DNA of 64,000 nt from Streptomyces sp. NBC_01431 (GCF_036231355.1 NZ_CP109496.1:2790001-2854000); one strand, 5' to 3'. Counted from the stretch's first letter, positions 23,637-32,037 are shown. A program made the numbers and translations. The notes: generated from the letters alone by a model not told the origin.

Positions 23637-23980
23637 CCGACGGTGCGCCGACGTCCGGCCGCCATCGGCCGGTAGCGTCCGCGCACCCGGCCGAGCACGA
23701 GCTCGACGGGCACCGCACCGAAGGCCCTGCTGTCGACCACCTCGTCGGCGGTGTTGTCGCCGAGCACCCACCAGCCGCTCTCGCGCAGCTCAAGCAGGCG
23801 CTTGACGATGAGCAGATCCTGCTGGAGCGGGTGGCGCAGCACCGCCACGTCACCGGCCCGCAGCCCGGCCCCGTAGTGCACGAGCAGCTGGTCCCCGTGC
23901 AGCAGCGTGGGCACCATCGAGGTCCCCAGGACCTCGGCGATCCCCAGCGGGGCCCTCGGTTCCCGCCCCTCATCCGTCAT
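23555..23980 (-). CDS. sodX: Nickel superoxide dismutase maturation protease
   Basis: The 141-residue protein is a short signal-peptidase S26-like enzyme with the catalytic Ser in GTSMVPTL and the Lys in LIVKRLLE, followed by GDNTADEVVDSRAFG. No N-terminal membrane anchor is visible. Divergently next to sodN, this is the known maturation protease that removes the SodN leader so that His1 can bind nickel. The gene's 3' end overlaps the convergent CGNR gene by 82 bp. Confidence 0.93.
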   Translation of the reverse strand: MTDEGREPRAPLGIAEVLGTSMVPTLLHGDQLLVHYGAGLRAGDVAVLRHPLQQDLLIVKRLLELRESGWWVLGDNTADEVVDSRAFGAVPVELVLGRVRGRYRPMAAGRRRTVGYLASWAVSAVRPVFSDRSASRRLRAR

Positions 23981-24157
23981 ACGCCACCCACCTCCCGGTC
24001 GTCGGCACCACGCGCCACCGGACCCACGGTACGTTCCGCCACGAGTCCCATGGTGACCCTGGACTTTTGGCCTAAGCCCATGGGGGCACCCGCGAAAACC
24101 CGTCTCTCACCGAGTAATGTCCCACCTGAGAAGACGATCACGAGGAAGGACAGCTCA

Positions 24158-24553
24158 ATGCTTTCCCGCCTGTTTGCCCCCAAGGTGAAGGTCAGCGCGC
24201 ACTGCGACCTGCCCTGCGGTGTGTACGACCCGGCCCAGGCCCGCATCGAGGCGGAGTCGGTCAAGGCCGTGCAGGAGAAGTTCCAGGCCAACGAGGACGC
24301 GCACTTCCGTGCGCGTGCCGTGGTCATCAAGGAGCAGCGCGCGGAGCTCGCCAAGCACCACGTGTCGGTGCTGTGGAGCGACTACTTCAAGCCGCCGCAC
24401 TTCGAGAAGTACCCGGAGCTGCACCAGTTGGTCAACGACACCCTGAAGGCCCTCTCGGCCGCCAAGGCGTCGACCGACCCGGCGACGGGCCAGAAGGCGC
24501 TCGACCTCATCGCCGAGATCGACCGCATCTTCTGGGAGACCAAGAAGGCCTGA
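24158..24553 (+). CDS. sodN: Nickel-containing superoxide dismutase precursor
   Basis: The 131-residue precursor has a leader of 14 residues followed by the nickel hook HCDLPCGVYDPAQ. After processing, His1, Cys2 and Cys6 ligate nickel. The enzyme dismutates superoxide in the cytoplasm as a hexamer of four-helix subunits. AGGAAGGA precedes the ATG. Its partner sodX is divergent with a 177-bp shared promoter region. In S. coelicolor nickel availability controls SOD choice; no specific operator was identified here. Confidence 0.97.
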   Translation: MLSRLFAPKVKVSAHCDLPCGVYDPAQARIEAESVKAVQEKFQANEDAHFRARAVVIKEQRAELAKHHVSVLWSDYFKPPHFEKYPELHQLVNDTLKALSAAKASTDPATGQKALDLIAEIDRIFWETKKA

Positions 24554-24604
24554 TCTCGCATCAGGCTTTCTTGACCTGCAATCGCTTCGCTTGCAGCGTC
24601 CTGT

Positions 24605-24668
24605 CCGCACCCGGTCCGCGGGCCGCCGAAAACGGCGTCCATGGCGGTCCGGGTGCGGTCTTTTTTTT
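24605..24668 (+). terminator. Terminator downstream of sodN
   Basis: Arms CCGCACCCGG and CCGGGTGCGG enclose a GC-rich interior and are followed by TC and then eight T residues, a very strong signal by Streptomyces standards. A smaller hairpin GCCTGAT-CTCGC-ATCAGGC overlaps the sodN stop at 24548-24566. The region lies between convergent sodN and the aspartate kinase gene. Confidence 0.85.
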
Positions 24669-24682
24669 CCGCCCCCACGGAG

Positions 24683-25879
24683 TCAGTCCAGCGGCTTGTT
24701 CTCGCAGCGGGGGGCCGGGCTCGAACCGATCAGGACGTCGCTGTGCGCGGAACGGGCCTTGCCCGGCGCAGGCACGAACGGCCGCGGGGTGCCCGCGTCC
24801 GGATACAGCAGCGCGTGGCGTCGGCGGGCCTCGGCCGTCGCGTCGGAGCGCGGCACCACCGTGTGTTCGGCGAGGCCGTCCGCCCCCAGGCTGGTGACCA
24901 GGCACAGGCCGTCGAGGCGCCGCGCGGTCCGCAGGTGCCCGGCCACGCCCCGCGCTCCGGCCGGCACCGTCAGACAGGGCTCGCCCGCGGTGTCGAACTC
25001 GGTGGCCCCCAGGCCCTCGGCCCGCAACCGCGCCCCCACCGCCCGGCGTTCCCGGCCGGTTGGGAAGCACCACACGTCGCTGCCCTGGTGCACGACCACC
25101 GCGGCCGACTCCGGTCCCGGCCCCACGGCGGTCCCGCCGTGCGGGTCCCCGCTCCAGGGAAAGGGACGGCACAGCAGCCGTACGCCCGCCCGCTCCGCCC
25201 AGTCCACCGCGCCCTCGTGGACGACCTTGGCACCGTGCCGGGACATCCGGCGCACCCCCTCGTAGCTGATCTTGGAGACGACGCGGGCCTCCGGCACCAG
25301 GTAGGGGTCGGCGGTGCACACTCCGGGCACGTCGCTGAAGAGCTCGCACGTGTCGGCGCCCAGCGCGGCGGCCGCCGCCACCGCCGAGAGGTCGGAACTG
25401 TTGCGGCCCAGCATGACGGTCCGCCCGGCCGAATCGAGGCCCTGGCCGCCGGGGACTATCGCGATCGGGCAGTCGGCGAGCGCCCGGAAGAGCGCCTCGG
25501 GACTGGCCGATGCCAGTCGCGCCCGGTCGGCGGGGCCCTCGGCCAAAAGCCCGGTGCCGGCCGCCGGGAGCGGGCACGCGGCCACGCCCTCGGCGGCGAG
25601 TGCGGCCGCGAGCAGGGCGACGCTGACCGTCTCGCCGGTGGTCAGGAGCATCGCGGCGGCATCGGCCGGCGGGTCCGCGGACACGGCGTCCAGGGTCTGC
25701 TTGAGTCTGCCCGTGGTGCCGGACATGGCGCTCACCACGATGACCAGCGGGCGCTGCTCCTCGGTGCCGCGGCGCACCGCGTACCGGGCCACCCGGTGGA
25801 AGCCGTCGAGGTCGGCGAAGGCCGAGCCGCCGAACTTCAGCACCAGCGGACGGCTGCCGGGCCCGCGGTGGGCCGTCAC
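24683..25879 (-). CDS. Aspartate kinase-like enzyme lacking normal ACT domains
   Basis: The 398-residue protein has the amino-acid kinase fold: PLVLKFGGSAF, VVSAMSGTTGRLKQ, LTTGETVSVALLAAAL, MLGRNSSDLSAVAAAAAL and ELFSDVPGVCTADP. It would phosphorylate L-aspartate. The C-terminal region, where primary kinases carry two ACT domains for Lys/Thr feedback, is divergent (SDVWCFPTGRERRAVG...), so feedback control is probably altered. The GTG start overlaps the stop of the upstream semialdehyde dehydrogenase gene (GTGA). This looks like a dedicated copy, not the primary-metabolism lysC. Confidence 0.86.
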   Translation of the reverse strand: MTAHRGPGSRPLVLKFGGSAFADLDGFHRVARYAVRRGTEEQRPLVIVVSAMSGTTGRLKQTLDAVSADPPADAAAMLLTTGETVSVALLAAALAAEGVAACPLPAAGTGLLAEGPADRARLASASPEALFRALADCPIAIVPGGQGLDSAGRTVMLGRNSSDLSAVAAAAALGADTCELFSDVPGVCTADPYLVPEARVVSKISYEGVRRMSRHGAKVVHEGAVDWAERAGVRLLCRPFPWSGDPHGGTAVGPGPESAAVVVHQGSDVWCFPTGRERRAVGARLRAEGLGATEFDTAGEPCLTVPAGARGVAGHLRTARRLDGLCLVTSLGADGLAEHTVVPRSDATAEARRRHALLYPDAGTPRPFVPAPGKARSAHSDVLIGSSPAPRCENKPLD

Positions 25880-26925
25880 CCCAACCACCCGTTCTTCACG
25901 GCGAGTTCCACGATCTGCAACGCGTTCAGCGCGGCCCCCACCCACAGGTTGTCGGCGACCACCCAGAGCGCCACCGCCCTGTCGTCCTCGGGCTCGACGC
26001 GTATGCGGCCCACGTGCACCAGGGCCCGGTCCTCGGGCCGGGCGAAGACGGTGCGCGGCATGGGGTACGACGGGCTCTGGGAGCGGCGGTAGACCCGCAG
26101 GCCCGGCGTCGCGGTCAGGGCCTCCTCGACGGACCCGGTCGTGACCGGCTCGCGCAGCCGGATGTGCACGGCTTCGGAATGGCAGTCGAAAACCGGCACC
26201 CGCACCGCCGTGGCGCTCACGCGCAGGCCGGGCAGGCCGAGGATCCGGCGTGGTTCGCGGACGAGTTTGCGTTCCTCGTGGGTGAGCCCGGTGTCGTCCT
26301 GTACCCCTATCTCCGGGACGACGTTGAAGGACAGGGGCTGTCCGAAGCGCCCGCCGGGGGCTCCCTGCGCACGGGAGTCGTCCAGGATGGCTCTTGACCC
26401 CTCCGCCAGTTCCCGCAAGCCGCGCACACCGCCGCCGGACGCCGCCTGGTAGGTGGCCACCACGACGCTGTCCAGGCCCGCCAGTTCGTGCAACGGGTGC
26501 AGGGCGCGCACCAGTTGGATGGTCGAGCAGTTGGGGTTGGCCACCAGGTTGGACCCCGGCCGGTCCGCGAGCGCGCCGGGGTTGACCTGCGGCACCACGA
26601 GCGGGACGTCCGGCCGCATCCGGAAGGCGGAACTGTTGTCGACGACCAGCACCCCGGCCGATGCCAGCCGCTCCGCCTCCCGTTCGCTCACCGGGGCGCC
26701 CGCGGAGAAGATGGCGACGTCCAGCCCCCCAGGGTCCAGGGCGTCGAGGGTGACGAGTTCCGTCATGGGCAGGGACAGCGCCAGTTCGGCGCGCAGGTCC
26801 CGGCCGACGCTGCGCGTCGATCCGACGGGCACCACCTGTTCCACGGGCACGATCCCGCCGTCGAGCAGGGCCAGGCACTCCCGGCCCACTGCTCCGGTGG
26901 CGCCCACTACCGCGATGCGCAGCAT
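25876..26925 (-). CDS. asd: Aspartate-semialdehyde dehydrogenase, accessory copy
   Basis: The 349-residue NADP enzyme has MLRIAVVGATGAVGRECL (cofactor loop), catalytic Cys in NPNCSTIQL, SGGGVRGLREL, and substrate/His region FDCHSEAVHIRL. It reduces aspartyl phosphate to aspartate semialdehyde. The ATG at 26925 is preferred to the one at 26931 because AGGAGG abuts the latter with no spacing. It precedes and overlaps the kinase gene, so the pair is a coupled module feeding aspartate semialdehyde. It sits at the edge of the accessory biosynthetic locus. Confidence 0.92.
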   Translation of the reverse strand: MLRIAVVGATGAVGRECLALLDGGIVPVEQVVPVGSTRSVGRDLRAELALSLPMTELVTLDALDPGGLDVAIFSAGAPVSEREAERLASAGVLVVDNSSAFRMRPDVPLVVPQVNPGALADRPGSNLVANPNCSTIQLVRALHPLHELAGLDSVVVATYQAASGGGVRGLRELAEGSRAILDDSRAQGAPGGRFGQPLSFNVVPEIGVQDDTGLTHEERKLVREPRRILGLPGLRVSATAVRVPVFDCHSEAVHIRLREPVTTGSVEEALTATPGLRVYRRSQSPSYPMPRTVFARPEDRALVHVGRIRVEPEDDRAVALWVVADNLWVGAALNALQIVELAVKNGWLG

Positions 26926-26957
26926 TGCCATCCTCCTGTTGACCCCCGCGCGGGGGT

Positions 26958-27932
26958 TCAGTGCGTGGTCGTGTCGGGTAACCGGCCCCGGAAGGTGCGC
27001 CGGTAGGCGTTGGGGGTGGTGTTGAGGAAGCGCACGAACTGGTGCCGCAGCGCGGCCGCGTTGGCGAATCCCGTGCGCGCCGCCACCACCTCGATGGTCT
27101 CGTTGGTGTTCTCCAGCATCCGCTGGGCGCTCAGCACCCGCTGGGCAAGCAGCCAGCGGTAGGGGGTGGTTCCCGTCTCCATCCGGAAGCGGCGGGCGAA
27201 GGTGCGCGGAGACATGCAGGCCAGCGCCGACAACTGCTCGATGCTGATCTCCTGGTCCAGGTGCCGCTCGGCCCAGGCGAGCACCTCGCCCACGCCGTCC
27301 CCTCCGTAGTGCGCCACCGGTCGTTCGATGTACTGGGCCTGGCCGCCCTCCCGGTGCGGGGGCACGACCATGCGCCGGGCGATGGCGTTGGCGACGTCGC
27401 TGCCCTGGAGCTTGCGCACCAGGTGGAGGCAGGCGTCGATTCCCGCGGAGGTGCCGGCCGAGGTGAGGATCGGGTCCTCGTCCACGTAGAGCACGCCGGG
27501 TTCGACCAGGGCCTTGGGGTAGCGCTCGGCGAGTGCGTCGGCGTACCGCCAGTGCGTGGTGCAGCGACGCCCGTCGAGCAGCCCCGCGGCACCCAGCACG
27601 AACGCGCCGACGCAGACGCTGACCACCCGGGCACCCCGGGCCACCGCCTGGCGCAGGGCTTCCAGAAGGGCGGGCGGGAAGTCCCGGGTGTGGAAGTCGT
27701 CCCCCACCGGGATGGCGATGAGATCGGCGGCCTCCAGCCGGTCGAGCCCGTAGGGCGTGCTGATGGTGAATCCGGGCACGGCCCGTACAGACGAGGATTC
27801 CGCCGCGACGAGCGCGAAGTCGTACGCGGGCAAACCCTCCTCCCGGCGGTCGATCCCGAATACTTCACATACGACGCCCAGCTCGAAGGGATGGACGTTG
27901 TCGAGCAGGACTGCGACTACGTTCTTCAGCAT
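26958..27932 (-). CDS. GlxA-family AraC-type regulator with DJ-1/PfpI domain
   Basis: The 324-residue protein has an N-terminal DJ-1/PfpI-like domain (VAVLLDNVHPFELGVVCEVFG, RVVSVCVGAFVLGAAGLLDGRRCTTHW) and a C-terminal AraC helix-turn-helix pair (MSPRTFARRFRMETGTTPYRWLLAQRV, FANAAALRHQF). The ATG at 27932 is preferred to an in-frame TTG at 27941. It is encoded 32 bp upstream of asd on the same strand, so it is likely co-transcribed with the aspartate-semialdehyde module and may control the locus. The ligand is unknown. Confidence 0.9.
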   Translation of the reverse strand: MLKNVVAVLLDNVHPFELGVVCEVFGIDRREEGLPAYDFALVAAESSSVRAVPGFTISTPYGLDRLEAADLIAIPVGDDFHTRDFPPALLEALRQAVARGARVVSVCVGAFVLGAAGLLDGRRCTTHWRYADALAERYPKALVEPGVLYVDEDPILTSAGTSAGIDACLHLVRKLQGSDVANAIARRMVVPPHREGGQAQYIERPVAHYGGDGVGEVLAWAERHLDQEISIEQLSALACMSPRTFARRFRMETGTTPYRWLLAQRVLSAQRMLENTNETIEVVAARTGFANAAALRHQFVRFLNTTPNAYRRTFRGRLPDTTTH

Positions 27933-28037
27933 GGGACCCAATGTGGCAGTAATGCGTGGTGTTCTGACAGACCCTCCGCTGTCCCCTGACCCGATTGCCC
28001 CTCATACTCTGGGCATGGACCTCGAAGCGGTCGGGAG

Positions 28038-28514
28038 TCACTCACTCGCGCTCACGGGCGGGACATGCATCGGTGAGGGCTCACCAATGGAAACGATGCC
28101 GCTGCGGATGCCCATCACCACGGCTTGGGTGCGATCGGACGCGCCGACCTTCGTGAAGACGGCGGACAAATGGTTCTTGACCGTCTTCTCGGATATGCCG
28201 AGCGCCCTGGCCACCCGCCGATTCGAATTGCCCTGGGAGATGAGCTCCAGAATCTGGCGTTCGCGGGCGGTGAGCAGGGCGAGTGCCTCCCGGGCCGCGA
28301 GCACCTCCTCGGAGGGGGGCGGATCGGCGTCGGCCCGTAAACCCTCGATCAACTGCTCCTGGGTTTCCAGGGCGCCCTGCGCCTCGTCCAGTGCCTTGTG
28401 CACCTTGGCGACAACCTCGGCCAAGGCCGCCACGGACTGCCCGGGAGCCCCACAGAACTGGCAGCACCGCTGGCCTCTCAACTCCACGGCCGGCCCTCGT
28501 GCAACACGCGACAT
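28038..28514 (-). CDS. Small LuxR-type regulator with N-terminal cysteine motif
   Basis: The 158-residue protein has an N-terminal RCCQFCGAPG segment (CCxxC), a helical stretch (VAKVHKALDEAQGALETQEQLIEGL) and a C-terminal LuxR/GerE helix-turn-helix (LTARERQILELISQGNSNRRVARALGISEKTVKNHLSAVF). No receiver domain is present, so control must differ from phosphorylation; the cysteines could bind metal or sense redox. The ATG at 28514 has GGAGGGAG upstream. It is a good candidate for the protein that binds the palindromes near 31.7 kb, but that is inference. Confidence 0.86.
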   Translation of the reverse strand: MSRVARGPAVELRGQRCCQFCGAPGQSVAALAEVVAKVHKALDEAQGALETQEQLIEGLRADADPPPSEEVLAAREALALLTARERQILELISQGNSNRRVARALGISEKTVKNHLSAVFTKVGASDRTQAVVMGIRSGIVSIGEPSPMHVPPVSASE

Positions 28515-28601
28515 CAGTTGAACTCCCTCCACCGATGTGAATTGAACGAACCGCTCTTCTCCTCAGGTCCGGGGGCTGTGCGGGTGGGTCGACCCCACGG
28601 G

Positions 28602-30059
28602 TCAGTAAGGAAGCCGCGCGTGGATGGCCACCGTCTTGCACCGCGTGTATTCACGCAGCGCCTCCAACCCCTTCTCCACTCCAATTCCCGAGCGTCGGTA
28701 GCCGCCGAACGGCAGCTCGACTCCCCCGGCCGCGCTGTAGTTGTTCACGAATACCTGCCCGGCCCGCAGCCGCTGGGCGAGCCAGTGGGCGGTGGTCACG
28801 TCGGAGGTCCAGACTCCGGCGGCCAGGCCGTACGTGGTGTGTTCCGCCAGAGCGACCGCTTCGTCCAGCGAGTCGAAGACCGACACGCACAGGACCGGAC
28901 CGAACACCTCCTCGTTGAACACCCGGTGTTCCGGGGTCACTTGGTCGAGGATGGTGGGCTCCACGAAGAAGCCGTCGCTGTACGCCTCCCCTCCGGGTAC
29001 TCCACCGCCCGCGCGGACCACGGCGTCCCGTCGGCCCTCGGAGAGGTAGCCCAGTACCCTGTCGCGCTGTTTCGCGGAGATCAGCGGCCCCATGTCGGGA
29101 TCATCGATCCCCGCGCCGAGACGTAACGAGCGAAACCTTTCAGCGAGCGCGTCCACCAACTCGTCGTGGACGGACCGGTGGACGAGCAGCCGGCTTCCGG
29201 CCGAGCAGTTCTGCCCCGCGTGCTCGGTGATCGACTCCACTATCTGCGGCACCGCCAGCGCGGCGTCGTAGTCGGGGAGCACGAGGTGCGGCGACTTTCC
29301 GCCGAGCTCAAGGGTGACCGGCACGATGTTCCGCGCGGCCGCGATCATCACAGCCTCGCCGACCTCCCGGGAGCCGGTGAAGGCGAGGCGGTCCACGTCG
29401 GGATGCGCGGCGAGTGCGGCGCCGGCTTCTCCTCCGTAGCCCGGTACGACGTTCAGGGCCCCCGTCGGCAGACCCGCTTCCTCAACGATTTCGGCCAGCC
29501 GGAGCGAAGTCAATGGTGCGTCCTCGGCCGGTTTGAGGACACAGCAGTTTCCGGCCGCGAGCGCGGGTGCCACGGTCCTGGCGGCGATCTGCAAGGGGTA
29601 GTTCCAGGGGATGATGTGACCGCACACGCCATACGGTTCGCGCAGGGTGAAGGCCAGTCGGCCCGGCTGCTGCTGGATGGTTTCGCCGCCCAGCGCCTCG
29701 ACGGTGTTGGCGTAGAAATCGAAGTACCGGGCAGCGACATCGGCGTCGACGAGCGACTGACTCAGCGGCTTGCCGGTGTCCAGCGTCTCCAGCCTTGCCA
29801 GGTCCTCGCGCTCGGCGCGCAGGACCTCGGCGATGCGATGACAGACCCGCGATCGCTCCACCGGCGTCGTGAACCGCCAGAGGGTCTCGTAGGTGTGCCG
29901 CGCCGCCTCCACGGCCGCCCCGACCTCGGCCGCGCCACAACGCGCGACGCGTGCGAGCAGGCGGGCGTTGGACGGATCGAGGACGTCGATCCACCGCGTG
30001 GTGGGAACCTGCTTCCCCGCGATGACAGCCGTGTACTGCGGTACCACTGCTTCACTCAC
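28602..30059 (-). CDS. NAD(P)-dependent aldehyde dehydrogenase
   Basis: The 485-residue ALDH-superfamily enzyme has IPWNYPLQIAARTVAPALAAGN, cofactor loop FTGSREVGEAV, general-base Glu in VTLELGGKSP, nucleophile Cys in GQNCSAGSR and C-terminal LPFGGYRRSGIGVEKG. It resembles betaine-aldehyde or succinate-semialdehyde dehydrogenases; the substrate is not fixed by sequence. The GTG start is 45 bp after the transhydrogenase-like gene on the same strand. Together the two enzymes could form and oxidise succinate semialdehyde. Confidence 0.9.
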   Translation of the reverse strand: MSEAVVPQYTAVIAGKQVPTTRWIDVLDPSNARLLARVARCGAAEVGAAVEAARHTYETLWRFTTPVERSRVCHRIAEVLRAEREDLARLETLDTGKPLSQSLVDADVAARYFDFYANTVEALGGETIQQQPGRLAFTLREPYGVCGHIIPWNYPLQIAARTVAPALAAGNCCVLKPAEDAPLTSLRLAEIVEEAGLPTGALNVVPGYGGEAGAALAAHPDVDRLAFTGSREVGEAVMIAAARNIVPVTLELGGKSPHLVLPDYDAALAVPQIVESITEHAGQNCSAGSRLLVHRSVHDELVDALAERFRSLRLGAGIDDPDMGPLISAKQRDRVLGYLSEGRRDAVVRAGGGVPGGEAYSDGFFVEPTILDQVTPEHRVFNEEVFGPVLCVSVFDSLDEAVALAEHTTYGLAAGVWTSDVTTAHWLAQRLRAGQVFVNNYSAAGGVELPFGGYRRSGIGVEKGLEALREYTRCKTVAIHARLPY

Positions 30060-30104
30060 CGGTGTATCCAGCTCCTTGGCGTGGGGGGCCGCGCTGCTTC
30101 GGTG

Positions 30105-31412
30105 TCAGCCGGCCATCGAACCGGCGATGATCCGCCCGAGGTCCCGCGCGTCGACGTCGCGCGGGCAGCACACCAGCAGCCGCTGCTGTTTGAGCGCGCC
30201 TTCGACGAGGGCGGGGAGGTCCTTCTTGCCATAGCCGAAGTCCCCAAGGCCGGTGGGGCCTTGGGTGTCCGCGACGATGCTCAGCAGCGTGGCCGGCAGG
30301 ACGTCCGAACCGTTGGCCTCGGTCACGCCGTTGAGGTTGGCGCCGAGCAACTCCGCTGCGCGCAGATGGCGTTCGGGAGACGTCGGGTACGTGAACTCGA
30401 AGGCCGCCGCCGCGGTGGAGACCACCGCGGCGCCGTGCGGCACCATGGCGTGGTCGACTTCGTATCCCGCCGGTCGGTAGTCCCGGACGAGACCGGCTAT
30501 GGGATAGGCGCAGGCATGGGGAATGTGGGTTCCGGCGTTGCCGAACCCCATTCCCGCGAAGCTCGCCGCCCGGCTCATCCCGGTACGCGCCTCCAGATCG
30601 GCCGGGTTGAGGACGGCCCGCCTGAGGTAGCGGCCCACCAGCACCAGCGCCTGCTCCGCCCACACGTCGCTGATCGGGTTGGCGCCGATGTACAGCGGCC
30701 GGTCCCCGGGCGCGGGGTAGGGGGGCCGCCGGTCGTAGGCGCGTGCCGTGTACGACTCGCAGGCGTGCGTCAGGACGTCGTAGCCGGAAGAGGCGGTGAC
30801 TGCCGGGGGCAGCGTCAGGGTGTTCGCCGGGTCGACCACGGCCAGGGCGGGCAGCAGCCGCAGGTCGCTGATCCCCGTCTTCACGTTCAGGCCCGTGACG
30901 CCGAGGGCGACCATGGCGGTGCACTCGCTGCCGCTGCCGGCCGTGGTGGGCACTGCCACCAGGGGCTTGAGCGGGCCGGGAATCGGGGCCCCGGCGCCGA
31001 TCGGCGCGTTCAGGTAGTCGCGCACCGGGCGCCCGGGGTAACTGAGCAGCAGGTTCAGCATCTTGGCGGTGTCGATCGAGCTGCCGCCACCGAGACCCAC
31101 GTAGCCGTCCACCTGGAGGGACTCCAGTTCACGGGCCGCCTCGGCGCAGCTCTCGTCGGTGGGTTCCACCCGGGCCCGGTCGAACAACGCGACCGAGACC
31201 CCCTCCTGTTCGATCTGCTTGGCGACCCGGGCGGGCAGGCCGAGACCGGCCAGGACGGGGTCGGTCACCAGCAGCACCGAGTTGATGCCGGCCTTGCGCA
31301 GTTCGTGGCCGATCTCCCGGGTGGCGCCGACTCCGAATTTCAGCGGTGGAGCCTGCCAGCTGATTATTCGTTCCTGCTCCGGCGTGTTTGCGCCATACCC
31401 GAAAGACTCCAC
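30105..31412 (-). CDS. Iron-dependent alcohol dehydrogenase, hydroxyacid-oxoacid transhydrogenase type
   Basis: The 435-residue group III iron ADH has VGLGGGSSIDTAKMLNLL, VPTTAGSGSECT, SSGYDVLTHACESYT, GFGNAGTHIPHACAYPIAGLV and DHAMVPHG, which supply the Asp/His iron ligands. Long stretches (RVEPTDESC, NPISDVWA, RHLRAAELLGA) follow mammalian ADHFE1. That enzyme oxidises 4-hydroxybutyrate to succinate semialdehyde while reducing 2-oxoglutarate. The assignment is from remembered sequence, so an alternative hydroxyacid is possible. GTG at 31412 follows ACGGGG and an A/T-rich tandem-repeat array. Confidence 0.85.
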   Translation of the reverse strand: MESFGYGANTPEQERIISWQAPPLKFGVGATREIGHELRKAGINSVLLVTDPVLAGLGLPARVAKQIEQEGVSVALFDRARVEPTDESCAEAARELESLQVDGYVGLGGGSSIDTAKMLNLLLSYPGRPVRDYLNAPIGAGAPIPGPLKPLVAVPTTAGSGSECTAMVALGVTGLNVKTGISDLRLLPALAVVDPANTLTLPPAVTASSGYDVLTHACESYTARAYDRRPPYPAPGDRPLYIGANPISDVWAEQALVLVGRYLRRAVLNPADLEARTGMSRAASFAGMGFGNAGTHIPHACAYPIAGLVRDYRPAGYEVDHAMVPHGAAVVSTAAAAFEFTYPTSPERHLRAAELLGANLNGVTEANGSDVLPATLLSIVADTQGPTGLGDFGYGKKDLPALVEGALKQQRLLVCCPRDVDARDLGRIIAGSMAG

Positions 31413-31440
31413 AGTTCATCCCCGTCTTCATTGCTCACTG

Positions 31441-31505
31441 AACTCGAAAGATCGAACTTGAAAGATCCGAAAACTCGAATGATCCGAGAACTTGAAAGTT
31501 CCGAC
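31441..31505. repeat. 17-bp tandem repeat array
   Basis: Three consecutive 17-bp units (31455-31471, 31472-31488, 31489-31505) follow the consensus AACTYGAAWGATCCGAR, preceded by a 14-bp partial unit at 31441-31454. It is 28 bp upstream of the transhydrogenase-like gene start. Head-to-tail iterated sites at a promoter suggest cooperative regulator binding. It is not a microsatellite, since units differ at a few fixed positions. Confidence 0.85.
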
Positions 31506-31595
31506 CGAGAAACAATATGGCGAACAACGACGCGCAGTCGGACGGCTCGGCCGAATTGGCGAAATGATGTCGCCTGCACAGAGAATTCGACCGAA

Positions 31596-31706
31596 GTGAG
31601 AGCCACACTAGTCAGTCGATTTCGGTCACGCCATAGGACTACAGACCTACTGCGCTACCGGGTGAGAGCCACCCTAGTCAGTGGATTTCGGACACGCCAT
31701 AGGACT
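31596..31706. repeat. Two 45-bp direct repeats, 66-bp period
   Basis: The blocks at 31596-31640 and 31662-31706 both begin GTGAGAGCCAC and end CGCCATAGGACT. They differ at only three positions (42 of 45 identical). Each ends in half of a palindrome. The 66-bp spacing is about six helical turns, so both would face the same side of DNA. Duplicated operators are the likely role. Confidence 0.87.
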
Positions 31707-31718
31707 GGAGTCCTATGG
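31697..31718. promoter_or_regulatory. Perfect palindromic operator candidate
   Basis: Arms CCATAGGACT and AGTCCTATGG are separated by 2 bp. The first direct repeat carries an imperfect version (31631-31652, 7 of 10 positions matching in the second arm). The half-site GTCCTATGGCG recurs at 46389-46399 upstream of the peptide operon. The binding protein is unknown; the local LuxR-type and GlxA-type regulators are candidates. Confidence 0.72.
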
Positions 31719-32037
31719 CTGGATTAGCCTGGTGCCATTGCGCTGAAACCGGTGGATTCCCCACTTGATCGCGCAGCGGACAAGACAAGTACCCAGGTAG
31801 TCGCAGGTGATGCGCGGTCGGCATCGCACGGTGCGCGCACGGCATATACGTCATGAACGAATTCCGCCAGCGGCACGGGTGATCAGCGCGGTGGGGTCGC
31901 GCGCCCCGGTCCCGCCCTCCCCCACCGACCGCCCTCCCCCGCCGACCGTCACATGCCGGCGGCGATGGCAGTAATTCGGTGTCCCTCGTCAGTACGGTCA
32001 CTGTTGCCGTCGCGACTCTTTCCTCAGAGTTGGCTGT

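Larger units (their letters stand above)
31413..32037. promoter_or_regulatory. 625-bp divergent control region of the accessory locus
   Basis: It lies between the leftward dehydrogenase operon and the rightward MFS/ATP-grasp operon. It is more A/T-rich than its neighbours in its left half and contains a 17-bp tandem array, a duplicated 45-bp block and a perfect 22-bp palindrome, given separately. A small tandem of CCCTCCCCC(A/G)CCGACCG lies at about 31914-31947. Short open frames here look non-coding. Confidence 0.75.

Noticed and set aside
31364..31606. 80-codon open frame through the 17-bp repeats
   Set aside because: Codon use is not that of a Streptomyces gene and the frame overlaps the transhydrogenase-like start and the repeat array.
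29166..31727. An 853-codon plus-strand open frame over the dehydrogenase genes
   Set aside because: It is a shadow of the two clear minus-strand enzymes and has a composition unlike a real protein.
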